This document shows positions 1 to 12,700 of a DNA stretch of 64,000 nucleotides, one piece after another. Source of the stretch: Gavia stellata. Taxonomy: Eukaryota > Chordata > Aves > Gaviiformes > Gaviidae. The stretch covers positions 4,898,001 to 4,962,000 of the forward strand of contig NC_082600.1 of NCBI RefSeq assembly GCF_030936135.1, written 5' to 3'. Position numbers and translations under genes: made by a program. How positions within the stretch are numbered: position 1 is the first letter of the stretch; each line of letters opens with the position of its first letter. The notes under the pieces are model-generated. The model had not been told where the DNA came from, searched no databases, and saw only the letters and a list, made by a program, of their open reading frames with translations.

Positions 1-366
1 AGGTCCTGCGCTGCAGATACTGAGTGGGAAGGAAGAAGTCATTTCAGTCAGTCTGAAACAGATTGTGGGACCATCTTTGATGGCACATTATTTTTCCATG
101 TTCAAAAAAAAAAAAATCTCTATTTCTCTTTAAGCAGCCATTTAAATTTTCAGCACATACCATCTTCCCTCATGCCATAAATCAGTGTCTGCCGTCTGCA
201 AAACAGCCATTTGCTCATCCTAAGCTCAACCACACTGTCAGCTTCAGTGGTTCCCATGTTCCCAGGAAAAGGGCAGCGAGGAGCTTGCCCATGCAGTGGC
301 GTGACGCCGGCTCCCTGTGGGCTAATTCCCAGCAGCTCAGCCGCAGAAACCCAACCTCTGAGGATG

Positions 367-470
367 TGTCCTCATCTAGGGGCTGGTTCCTCCTACCATA
401 GGTATCCGTAGCATCATGTCCTTGTCCAGGGGCTGGTTCCTCCTACCATCCATATCCGTAGCACTATGTC
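367..470. repeat. Tandem duplication, two copies of a 50-base unit
   Basis: The segment GGGGCTGGTTCCTCCTACCA recurs exactly 50 bases apart (379 and 429), and the flanks ATCCGTAGCA and TATGTC/TCATGTC repeat as well. Two diverged head-to-tail copies are visible. Confidence 0.85.
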
Positions 471-497
471 CTCCAAAAGGTCCCTGAAGTTCAGTAA

Positions 498-542
498 GGT
501 GTTGAAGCACCAGTGGGATGGGTGTCGAAGCACCGGTGGGAT
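498..542. repeat. Tandem duplication, two copies of about 23 bases
   Basis: GGTGTTGAAGCACCAGTGGG is followed at once by GGTGTCGAAGCACCGGTGGG. Two nearly identical units lie in the SAMD4A intron. Confidence 0.8.
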
Positions 543-652
543 GGTGGGTGGCACCTAATCAGCTCCTTGTGTTGCTCTTGATGCTATCGCACGTGGTTAA
601 GCTGTGTCATGAGCTCAACAGGAGCTCTCATCTCCTTACCTTTGTGCTGCAG

Positions 653-762
653 ATGTCCCAGCCTGGCTGAAGAGCCTCCGGCTGCACAAATACGCCGCCC
701 TCTTCTCGCAGATGACGTATGAGGAGATGATGGCCCTCACCGAATGCCAGCTCGAGGCACAA
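653..762 (+). CDS. SAMD4A: SAMD4A window exon 1 (SAM domain, first part)
   Basis: The acceptor is a CAG ending at 652 and the donor is GT at 763. The exon starts in the middle of a GAT codon (phase 1) and reads [18 protein letters not shown], continuing to ECQLEAQ. It is 110 bases and encodes the first helices of the RNA-binding SAM domain. An internal ATG just after the acceptor is out of the true frame. Confidence 0.95.
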
Positions 763-3700
763 GTACGTCCCACGTCAGTCGTAAAGCAATCAGCTGTGGT
801 CCCAACGCTTGTGCAGTCGGTAGATGAGACGCCTCCAACGCCTCTTTTCGTGCCTTCACGTGGAAGATGTTCTGCCCGCGGGTGGTTGGGAAGCAAACAG
901 AGAAAGGAAAATTGGGTCTTGGGGAATGAAAAAAACCACATTGTGCCCAAAAAAGGCCTGTCCTAGATTTCTTACTGGAGTGCCAGCATGAAAGTCCCAT
1001 CACTGGGAGCTGCGCTTGGGTTTTTTTCCAGCTGGGAGTAAGTTCAGGAGTTTCATGGGGACAGTCTGCAGTATCCAACTCCTTTGAAGTCATTGGAGTT
1101 TTGGTGGCCGATTGCCTTGTTAACCTTTGAAAATGTCCCGCTTTCACATTTACCTCTGCGTTATCCTCGGGATGAAGAGGGCCAGTCAGCACCTTTGCTT
1201 TCACTGTGTGAGATGAACCAGGGAGGGACTAGCTGGAAATCTCTACCTTCCGCAAGTCTCTAAGTGATCTTCAATGTCCCCCGCTAATCCCTGCACTCCG
1301 AAGTTTGATTAATTTATAGCAGCCCTTTTCATTTAGGGGAGGAAGGATCTGGGTTGACCCGGCTGTCCTGTGGAAATGTTAACACCGTTTTCTGCTGTTT
1401 TTTTGCAGAACGTTACCAAAGGCGCAAGACACAAAATAGTCATCAGTATCCAAAAGCTAAAAGAAAGACAAAACCTGCTCAAATCTTTAGAAAGGGTAAG
1501 TAATCACAACCACTTTTGTATTTCTTCTTTTTCAAGAAGATGGGAATTAATTCTGGGGTGAAGCACTCTTCAGTTACTCATGTTGTTGGGATCTTTTGCA
1601 GAGAAATCTGTTGCTGGCTTCGCCGCATCTATACGGTGTCTCAAACACTTCTGTACCAGATGCAGATTTTATTTGGGTCTGTATTTTGCAGAGTGGGTCC
1701 TAATCCATTTCCAGCAGTCACGCAGCTGGGATAGACATACCTTGCAGCAGCGGTGCAAGCCCTGCCCAGCTCCAGGGTGCTCGGAAACACCTGAACTCCA
1801 GGTGATGGAGGGCACCATCCCAACGACACTGATGGGAAGGTGGTCACCCAGCTGCTGAACCGTGGTGCAGGACCAGCTCTAGCCGCACCAGCCACCGTGG
1901 TCCTCTCTCCCGCTGGAGAACCAGCTGGGCAGAGCCTTTAACCCCTGGTTATCCCTCGGCCACTCAGTTAACTCTTCCATCTCAATGCCACTGTCCCTCT
2001 CAAGAGACCCCTCCATGCACAGCAGTCCTCCCAGGGTCGCCCAAGCCCTGCCCCTACCTCTCTGTCCCCAAAAAGTGACAAGGTTTCCTGGTGTCTGTCA
2101 CGTCAAGGGCCACGGCGCTTTTCTGGAGCATCATATGGCCAACCCATCCCCAGATAAAAAGCCAGACACCCACATCAGTGCCTGAACAACAGCTTGAATT
2201 TCCAAGGAGAACAAATAGAAACTTCTTTGTCCCTTCAACAAAAGCTTAATCTCTGCAGAAATGGCTGTCGGAGAAGCACCAGCACCACAGACGGGCTGGG
2301 AGCAGCTCACCCAACCTCTTGCTATTTATTATCGCAATATTATATTACATTTAATTGCACCGTCTTCAAACAGCAACTTGCAGAGCCTCCCGCTAGGGGC
2401 TTTTAAATACTTATGTGGTGTGTTGCTATTTATTGGTGTTTTCGTTAGCTCACTGCTTCACTATTTATTTATAATACGGGATTGTCCTCGGAGTATGGCA
2501 GGAGCTAATAAAGCCGTATTTACCTCCGTATGTTAATAATAACTATTAAATCCGAAAGACAGCCCGCTGGATTGAGCTTGCTTCGGCGATGTGTTTTCCA
2601 GGCAATTGCACAGCCTCTTCCCCCGCTTCTCCGCTTGGGTTTTGAAATACGGTATTGATTGACTGGCGCGGTGCGGGAGGGTGAGCCCAGTTCAGCTGAC
2701 ACAACCAGCCACACATGCCGTAAAATAGGGGAGATAAGCGGCAGGGGCTGCTTTTGAGTCCTCGTGGGGTGGGTTTGGGCTGTGGGGCTGTGAGTGTGTC
2801 CCTCTTTGCTGGGGCTCAGAGCTGCCTGTGACCTGCTTTACTTGGGAGGAGATGTCTCTGGTTTTCCAGGCTTCCCATCCAATTTTTTTTTTTTTTTGCT
2901 AAACAAGAGCATGTGTTGGGACTTGATTTTTTTGGGCAGTGTCTCACTGCTAAAGATTGCTGCTTTCTTGGAAAGAGCTGCTCCACCCCTCTCCGCCGGT
3001 TAGCAGAGCAGGATTTTTTCCCCAAAAAAATAGTGCCCAGCAGACTGACACCAGGTCTTCAAGAGAATTCGAGCTGAGACATCCAAGAGCAATCTGGGGA
3101 TGCAGCAAGAATCAGGGTGAACAACCATTTCAGGGCTTCGGCTGGCTCGTGCACTGCCTGTGCGCCCACTTTGTGTCTCTTCCCTGGGCGCAGCCAGAAC
3201 TCACCCCAAAAGCTGCCCCTTGCAAAGCGGCGTCCCACGAGCCAGACCGTGCAGGAACCTGCGATGAGCTGTTCTGGTCCAGGCTACATTAAAAACAAAA
3301 TACAGTTATTTCCCATCAGTGGGAGGAGGATTTGACTATAGAAGGGGAATTCTTCATCCACACTATAACGGAGAGCAAGGCTGGGGGTATACCCAAATCC
3401 TCTCCCTCCCAGGTGGACCTCCAAGCTGAATATTTTTGCTGTAGGGACATAAGTTTACCTGCAGCCTCATGGTCTCCCCTTCTGTGTCTGACCTGCTCCC
3501 CTTGAAACCTGCCCTTTTCCCTCTCCATCTGCTCCCCCAGCCCATCCCAGTGTGGACGGGGACGTCCCCACTTCACCGCTGCTGCAGTATGGGCTCCTGC
3601 ATCCCAGCGTGGTCCTGGGCTCTGCAATGGTCCCAGAGCGTAAGGATGCTATGGCACGCTCTTTGGGGCGGAGCAGTTACGGAGAGCCCAGCTTGAAGGC

Positions 3701-6700
3701 AGTGCTGGAAACTAGAGACAAGGCCACATTAAAAAATATAATTAAAATTAAACAGGGCTGAAACATCACAATTGTGGGATTGCTGGGGAAAAAAGCAAGA
3801 TACCTGCTTGTCTGGGCACTGAAATCTCACAGGATGAGTCGCTCTCATGGGGTTTGCGTCTTCCTGGTGGAAATTTGGAAACGCTGAAGCTGGATTGTCA
3901 CTGGGTTTGGGTCGCAGTGGTTCACAGGGCATGTTTATCTCTGAGGATTCAGGTCTGAAGACATCCGCTGATAATCAGGTGCAGTCCCTGCAGTGGCTCC
4001 ACACTCCCCTGGTCTTAGCAAAAGACTCGGCGGATTAAAGCCGGCTGTCGACTGTGGACTGCAGCAGGGACCTGGAGCAGGAGCGAGGCCGTCGGCTTTT
4101 CTGGGGATTTTCTGGGGGGTGATGGTAGGGGTCTGGTTCGTAGCTGATGTCCCGTTGTCCCTGCAGAGACAAACCCTCTTCTCTCCGCTTGTATCCGCAG
4201 GACATCCTGGAAGGTGGCAACTTGCGTGTCCCGCTGCAGGAACTACACCAAATGATCCTCACCCCCATCAAAGCCTACTCTTCCCAAAACTCGAGCACGG
4301 AGGAGCACAGCCGGGACGCGGACTCGCATCACCCCTCCTCCCTGATCGGCTCAGACAGCCAAGGCTCTGACTGCAAGGACTCTGCCGCGGGGGGGATGCA
4401 GCAGCACCATTTGCCGGGGTGCGAAGGCGAGTCGGGGGGGGCCCCTTTGCCCGAAGGCGACCTGCCCGGACAGTTCACCAGAGTGATGGGGAAAGGTGAG
4501 CGGCTGTCACTTTGTTACTGGCGTCCGCGCTAGGGAGAACTGCTTCGGGGCAGGCTGCGTGCGGTGGCGGCGCTGGCAGCAGCCTTTCCCCGCGCCCCTG
4601 CAAGCCGCAGTCCTGGGGGGATGATTTTTTGAGGCCCCATCGTGCGGTGGTAAGAGGTAAGAGTGTGGGTGGGAAGTGTTTTTTGGGAGGGGCAGCGATG
4701 GGACGGGCTCCTGCCCCAGGTCAGGGGTGGATGACATCCTCTCCCTCCCCGTTCAGAGCCCTGGGAGCATCTCACCGGTCCAGAGGTGTTTTCAGCAGCA
4801 TCCCTCGGACTTGCTCTGCTTGTGGGGGGATAGCAGCAGTGCGTGGGCTTAGCGTGAGCTATCCTGAGTGCAAATCAGCTGCGTCCAAGCCCCTTTTTAA
4901 GCCTCAATTTAGGAGCAGGACATCCAAAATACTCAGGTGCTGTTCCGTGGCTGGTGCGGGGCACGGGGCTTTGCATCAGGATTAACACACAGGCGCGATG
5001 CGAGGTAGGGACCGACCTCCTGTGCCATATACAGGGCTCTTCCAGCAAATTTGTGTGAGCTTAGACGTGTCCTAACTCCCCTCAGTGGGATTTGAGGTGT
5101 CAGTGCTGGCTGCGTGGAGGGAGATCTCCCTGGGGAAGAGGGGAGGGGAGTCTCAGCCGCAGGCTCACACGGGAGACCAGGAACAGAAAAAAAATCATTG
5201 GGATGCCACGAAGAAATATCAGCCCTGTCCCTATGTCAGACCTTTTGTGCAAAAAACAGGTGTTTTCTTTATAAAAACTTGGTGCAAAATTTCTCACCAG
5301 CTAATTGACTGCGTGCACAGACAAACGTGGGTTTCTGGCCCCATTTTAAACCCGCTGATGAATTCAGCCCGTGACAAATGCCTCCGTCACACATGAAGCT
5401 GTACGTCCGGCACAAGCCTTGCCAGGGCTAGGTGTCCTGGACCGCCGGGCATCCCTGCCCAGGGGTTACGACGGGGGAGACTCAGTTCTCTGTGAATGCA
5501 TATCCACTTGCTTTTATGGCATTAATTCCAAAAGAGATTAAAATCCATCAGGAAAGGTGGGAATCCATTTTGGGGGGGGGGGGGCAGTGCAGATTTTGGC
5601 CGTAGGAGCAGGAGCTCAAGCCAGCGGTGCCTTTGGTGTATTGTAATTAGGAAAAGGGAATAATCCTGCACCCCCGATTTGCTCACGTCTAATTTTGGTG
5701 ACTCCAGTGGTGTTCTCTGGATTTACACCAGCATAGTGGAGAACAAAATGCCCTAAATATAGGACAGCACGGCAGGAGCTGGGGAAGGGCGTTTCATCTC
5801 ATCCCTGCCCGTGGGACGAGGGAAACGGGACATCCAAAGCATTCGTTGGACCCCTCGGACCCAGCTCAGTGTCCCCATGCCCATTTCTCTTCTCTTCTCT
5901 TTTTTTTTTCCAGTATGCACACAACTTTTAGTTTCCCGACCCGACGAAGAGAATATAAGTTCCTATTTACAGCTCATAGACAAATGTCTAATCCACGAGG
6001 TGAGTCGTGAGGGATCATCTAAAACTGTTGTTCTCATCACTTAGAAACTGTTTCCAAAGTGTCTGTTTATGTAAACCTTTTGGTTTCTAACACAAATATT
6101 TTTGGGGGGTATTAATAGTAATTCTGACAGAACAGGGCTGGAGCGGGCGGTCGCTCCAACGTCGTGCATGGAAATGTTGCTCCCTCCCTCCACGCTCGCC
6201 TAATTGCCAAGACCTGGAGCTGGGAAATTCATCTGGCTCGTCATGGTCTGATCAGCAGCTGGATGAAAGAAAAAATCCCGGGATGAACGTGCAGACAGAC
6301 CCGGCGATCCCTTGGCGTTGCCGCCTCCTGTTTTGCAGCACGTGGTCTTGGGATTTTGCAGCGGGGGCATCTGTTTCTGCTCCCCACGGATCTGCCTTTG
6401 CCAGGTGATGGCTTGGGATGGCCGAGGCTGTGCCGCAGGGCTCCGGCACGCTCCTGCCCGGTGGCAGGTAGGGATGGCCAGTGTCCCCAGTGTCCAGCAG
6501 CGTTTCATACCCGTGCTGCCTGCACCTGGAAGAACAAACTGCTTCTCATCGCCTGCCCATGTGGCAGGGGTCGGGGGGAGATTGCACACCCCCTTGTAGG
6601 AGCTGCAGGCTTTAAATGTTTCTCAGTTATTTGTTTATAAAAAAACCACACTGTCGAAGCACCGAAGAATCTCCTCCGGAGAGGGCTGGTGGCTGCCATC

Positions 6701-9700
6701 CCCAAAATGTGCTGCACGGTGCCTGGAAGGGGAGAGAGGTGGCTCGCAGCCCCTTTCCTTGCAGCTGAAGCCGGTGCCTGAGCCGCGCTTGTGCAAAGGT
6801 TTGATCCGCACATCTCCGCAGGTCCAAGCACAGGGCGTCTTGAATCGGGGTGAAATAGTTGGATACCAGGCAAAATGCAAGCGCTTCATCCTATTTTCTG
6901 TACTGCGTTCCTGGATGCCTCTGTCGATCATGGTGGGGGTTTCAGTGCATTTTGCTGGCAGCGCCTGCGGTGTCAGCCGACGTTTGGCCCCGTGCAATAT
7001 GGGGCGGTGGCACCCGCTGTTCAGGTTTGCTGCAAAACAGGTTTAGAGCCGTGGGTATGGTTTTCTTGGTGCTTTACACAGACACAGGCAGTGGAAAATA
7101 GCTGTAGGGGCTGGAGGGGAGAGCATGTCTGCTCTCATTTGCTCCCCTCTCGGAGAGCATCGGAGCCTGGAAATGGCGCCTGGACTTTCTGGACAGCCGA
7201 GCAGGGCATCGCTGGGGGAGCAGAGGTGCCAAGAAAAGGACAAGGGTGGTGGGAGCAGAGCGCCGGGGCTGGAGAGCAATGCCAGGAAGACATCGAGCTG
7301 CAGAGGGGCTCATTTTCCAGGAGCGCCCGGGACGGACATGGTGACGCCGTGTCACCCCACCGGTGCCAGCCTGTGTCCCAGGATCACCGTCTGCATTGGC
7401 TCCGGCGTAATCAGTGCCGGGAGAGAGCGTCTCCCCCGGAGGGTGGTTTGAAGCAATCAAGTCAGGCACTAATTAGCCTTCAATTTGTCCTCCGGAGACC
7501 TCCGCTCCTCTCCGCCGGCGGTGCGGAGACGATGGGTGTCTAAAGTTAGCTGTGGTGGGCACGTGGGTGTCCCCGTAACCCACACCGCCTGCCTGGAGGT
7601 CTGGGGCGTTTCTGGAGGAGGTCTGTCCCCTGCGTGGGTGACCTTCGGAAGGAGCCCGGGTGGGTGACGGGGCTCACCCCGGCTGACCTCCCGCAGAGGC
7701 TCTTGGCGCCGGGAACAGAGGCGAGCTCTGCCCAGCCCTGAGAAGGAAGATAGGATGCGGGATGCCGCCGAGCAGCTCTGCTTTCCAAATCCCAGCGTTT
7801 TCCAGCCCTGGCAGTGTTTTCTAGAGCCACGTCTGGGTGATAAGTGTCACCACCCAGCGGGGAGCAGCCACCAAATGCCGCGGGGAGCTGTGCTCACGCC
7901 CTGGCAGCAAGCGGGGAGCCGGGTGCCTGTGCTGCTGCACGAGCGGTGGGTCGGGGGCTAGCGGGGGCTAGCAGGGCTAGCGGGGAAGCTTTGGGGAAGG
8001 CCTGCTCTGCCCAGGGGGGTTAGCAGCCTCGGGGCAGAGCCGAGCCAACGCTCTGGGGTGCAGGGGATGCTGCCGGAGCATTTTCTCGACCTGAGATGAG
8101 TAAATCCTCGAGAGAGACCAGGGTTTCCCTCTGGACTTGCCGATGGGGTCAGCTCATGCCACCGCCTGCTCCAGCTGCTTTTCTTTACACGCACACCCAC
8201 ATAGGCATCCCCGCTCGCTTTGTCCAGAAAAATATTCATATGTTTCCTATTTTTCTCTCTTTTTTTTTTTTTTTTGGGCAGGCGTTTACAGAGATCCAGA
8301 AGAAGCGGCTGCTGTCATGGAAACAGCAGGTGCAGAAACTCTTTCGGTCTTTCCCTCGGAAATCCCTCCTGGAGCTATCAGGCTATCGTCAGCAGAGGAG
8401 GTACGCTGGCTTTTGGGGAGGGATGGATGCAGCAGCCGGACGGGCCGGCAAGAGCATCTCGAGAGGGACCGATGTCTCCCAGCTGGGAGGGACGGATCCT
8501 GCCGGGTTCAGAGCCGCATTTCGGGAGGGAGGAGGTTTGGAAAAGTTTCGGCAATAAAACCCCAGGCGTTGGCTGGGAAGGGACAGCAGCAGTAAGTTTG
8601 CTTGCGTGTGTGGTCAGCGCCTACCCCACCGATTCCCACTGCGTCTCCCTGGCTCCGAACCCGGCGCTTCCCAGCTGTGCAGTATATCGGCAGCACTGAG
8701 CCTGCTGCTGCCCTTTGCTAATTACATCAGCGCTGGAGTTCCACCAAAAAGCTGTCAACTGGCAAAAAAAGGCTTGAAGCCTGCCGAGGGGGCAGAGCCG
8801 GGGGGCTGCTGTCCGAAAGCCTGCGTGGGGATGTGTTGCAAACACCGTGTTTGCTCACCTCCACGGTGATGCTGGATTTCGGGTCATCCTAGAAAGCGTT
8901 GGGGTTATGGCAAGAACAGATATTTTTAGATCAGTTTTAACAACAGCGTCAGCCTTTTGTTTCGTTCTGCTAAGTCTGTTTTATTGCAGTCTTGTGCGAG
9001 TTCTTTTTTCTGACAAAGAAAGGGGTTTGGAGATAACCGGGAGCATTGGGACACCCGGGATGTGAGTTCAGAAGGAACGAGCCCAGAACCAGAGTGTTAA
9101 TTCCCCAGTGGAATGAAATGAAATATTTTGGAATGGAAAAACCGAGCAGTTTCAATGCTCGCAGCAGGATCAGAAGCAGAATAGACCAGAGCAAAGGTTT
9201 CTGATGGACTCGTTTGGTCTGGGCCGTCACCAGCGCAGCAGTTTAGCTGCACACCCAGGCCAACCCCGGGCATGAGGTGGGGCTGCCGGCTTGAAACGAT
9301 CCCGATCCCTTTCCCGGGGCCGCCCAGGATGCTCTCCAGTTTCCTTGCTGCTTTTGGGTGGTTTGCGTTTTGCGTTTCTTCTGCCTTTTCTGCTCCTGGG
9401 AAGCTGCGAGCAAGGAAGGAGCACACAGCCAGTCCTGCTTTTCTCATCGGGATTTAATGGCAAGAGCATTTTTTGGATGAGGTTTAAAGAAACCCCGTCG
9501 TACTCCCGCCTAGTAAATTTATCCGATTTTGGGATCCCAGCGTGCTCATGTCGTCTGAAGCATGTTTGCAGCCGCCCGCACAAGCAGGAGAGGTGAGGGC
9601 TGGGAGGAAGGTGCGCTGAAACATCTGCGGGGGTGATTAAGTGCTGGAGAAGGGCAGGGGGAACGGGGAGCGTAAGAGGAACCGCAGCTGTGAGTTTGCA

Positions 9701-12700
9701 GAGTGCTGCTATCCTTGGCTGTGCTTAAACCTGATGAGGGCATTGCAGTCCTGCTGCCCAGCTAACGTTGCGTGGCGAGGAGACCCGCACTGCGTGTGTT
9801 TGCCAAGGATTACCGGATTATTTTTCTGTCATTCCTTTGGTTTGAAATGCGAAAACCCACATGGGGAGGGATGCCGACGTGTCCAAACCTCCCCTCCAAG
9901 GAGTAAAGATGGTTTCGTGTCCCAAGATCAGTGTCTCAGGAGGTTTGGGCTGCATGGTCTTGTGTCCAGATGGTTTTGCTCTGACCACAGGGAGCTGGTT
10001 GAAGGTTTGCAGTGCAGAGACGGGAGCGGGTGCAGAGTCAGTCCCACCTCTGCAGGAACGTGCCTTTCGCTCAGCCCCTCCCTAGGAAATCTTGGACTTG
10101 TTACGTCATTTTAACCAAGTTTTCCAGAACTTGAGAAGTAAAAAGTTCATAAAAATGAACCTCCTGAAAGGGGAGAAGGTCCAGCCCTTCAAGCGTTCCC
10201 GGTAAAGAAAACCCAACAGCATAAGCTGAACCTTTGTCAGACACTAGAGAATCCACACACAAGAGATCTCTTTTGTACAGCTCAAAGGCATGAAGAGTTT
10301 AAGTCAAAAAGCCAAGAAATCAGGCGCCGCTAACTTCAGTGCCCATGGAATTACCTGCGTTGTTTTAGCTTGCATTTAAGAACAGGCCAATTTTGCAGGA
10401 GTAAAAGAAACTTTTAAAAAAAATAACATGAATCTGAGAACTGCAGAAGGGAGGGAAGAAGAAAGGATGCTGCCGTTGTATGCCCGAACCTCCTCCTTCC
10501 CGCTGCACGTGCAGGACGGAGGACCATCCTCGGCGGGATGGGAGGGTCGGGGCAGGAGCAGAGCTCACGGTGAACCCGTGGCCGTGGGATGAGCAGGGGG
10601 TGGTGAGCATCGGTACGGGGCATGGGGCGGCGAGCATCGGTCCGGCGCTTCGCAGCAACGCAGGGGCACCCTCGGGACATTTGGCTGTTGGTCCGAACGC
10701 ACCAAACCAGCCGCTCGCCCCTGCGCCCGCAGCACCGTCCCCTTGCAGGGGCCGATCTCTCACCCTGGGCGCTTTCTCTCTCCGCAGCCGAGGCTTTGGC
10801 CAGTCGAACTCCTTACCGACAGCCGGATCGGCAGGGGCAGGACTGGGCCGGCGAAACCCCCGCCAGTTCCAGATCCCCTCCCGCAACCTCCCCACCGCCC
10901 GGCTGGGGCTGCTGGGCCCCAGTGGGCTGCTGGGCACCCCCCAGCGCAGCCCCGCCGCCAGCCCCGCCATCCTCAAGCAAGGCAGACAGGTTGGTCGGCG
11001 TTCGCGGCATCTCCAGCTTTTCCATCCCTTCCCCACAAGCTTGCTTTGCTTTTCCGCCTCTAACTTGTCTGGATCCCCCTCTTTTTTCCCCCCATTTTCA
11101 AGCAAGCGAGAGCAGTTTGCAGGCGTTTGGGTTGTGCTCTCCTCTGTGCGGTGGGATGCAGAAGAAGGACCGATGGCGGGGGGAGCAAACCGGGAGGCGG
11201 AGGTGGGAGAGATGAGCCCAAGTGGGTTATAAATACATAGCACAGAGGGCTCCGTTTTACATCCCGCACCCCTTTTTTGTTTGCTTCCCGCAGAACCTCT
11301 GGTTTGCCAACCCCGGCGGCAGCAACAGCATGCCCAGCCGGAGCCACAGCTCGGTGCAAAGGACGCGCTCGCTGCCGGTCCACACCTCCCCGCAGACCAT
11401 GCTGATGTTTCAGCAGCCAGGTAGGAAGCAGACATTTGCTTTTGCGCTTAATCCACAGCCCGGCGAGACGAGGGGAGGCTGGGGGAAAGGAGCCGCGCCG
11501 GTGAGCCTCACCGCAGGCGTGTCAGCCGCGCTCCCGCACGCTTGCAGCCGTGATCACAGCTCCGGCTGTCGCAGCCCGAGCCGGGTATCTTTGACACTAG
11601 TTGGATTACTGGGTTGATTGAACTGGAGACATCACTGGAGGGATTTTGACCCTATATATAAAGTCTTGGCCCTATATATAACGGTGCTGGTGCCTTACCT
11701 AGCTTGCTTCTGAGGGGCTTTGTGTCAGGCAGGGAAGGCAGTAGCTCATCCATCACCTTTTTTGCTCATGCACGGACACGGAGAGCTGTTGCGGAGGGAC
11801 TGCCTTCATGCACTCGAGGGAAATTCTTTTCACAATGCACGTGAAGGGAAGTGGTGCTGAGTCGGTGCTTTCTTCCCAAACACCGCAAAAACACTCCCGT
11901 ATATAGGAGCATCCTCTGATTCAGGGGGGTTCCTGATGAACCTGACCCTGAACCTGGAGGATCCTTCCCATGAAGACACTCATGCCTTTTTCTCTGTGTA
12001 TCCCTTCAGTAGCCTTTAAGCGCGCCTTTTCTTACCAACACACTTACCATAACAAGTTATACCGCAGGACAGGGAGTTACATCCCCCCGGTAAACTAAAC
12101 CTCATCCGTAAGCTTCTGCCATGGTTTCAGCTTGGCAGCTCCCCTCACATCACACGCCTGCGGGGTTTTAACTGCATCATTTAGGCGACAAATGTCCTGT
12201 ACAGCGAAAGCAGCATCTGTTCTCGGGTATTGATTAAACACCAGGACAAGGGCACATTTCTGCAGGCGCTGAAGGAGAATAAATAGGTTTCCCTTTGCGT
12301 GTTAGCCTGCAGCGAGTGAGGACGTAGGAGGATTAGGGAGCTAAAGATGCGGATTGAGTCGCGAGGAAAATAAGCAATAATATGGTGCTGGGCTCCCAAA
12401 ACACTTTTTGTCAGGCTGTGGGGACTGCAACCCTCCTGGACCTCATCCCACATTCCTGTCAGCCGGTGGCAAGTGGGAGACGTTGTCCGGCTGCAGAGGG
12501 GGGGCCGGTTTGGTGCTGTATGGGTCAGGCTGGGGTGTTGCAGCACACCAGACTTCGTCCCCCCCTTTTTTTTGTGCTCATCCCCCTGGGGACACGGCAG
12601 CAAGGCCGTGGGTGACCAAGCGGCGGCCGAGCCGGCCACGGAAAAACCGGATGGCGGCTCTGCCGGTCTGTGCTGCCATCCCACGTCCGAGCACTAACCC

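Larger units (their letters stand above)
1..652 (+). other. SAMD4A: SAMD4A intron upstream of the SAM exon (partial)
   Basis: No exon is visible. The stretch holds a 13-base A run near 104 and two short tandem duplications (367-470 and 498-542). It ends in the pyrimidine-rich acceptor of the SAM exon. Confidence 0.85.

Noticed and set aside
6875-7543. A 222-codon plus-strand open frame within a SAMD4A intron
   Set aside because: No similarity or domain, and the SAMD4A exons splice cleanly around it in correct phase.
10365-11435. A 356-codon open frame on the minus strand opposite SAMD4A exons 6 and 7
   Set aside because: It overlaps two well-supported exons of the other strand, has no family features, and is what GC-rich, stop-poor sequence gives by chance.
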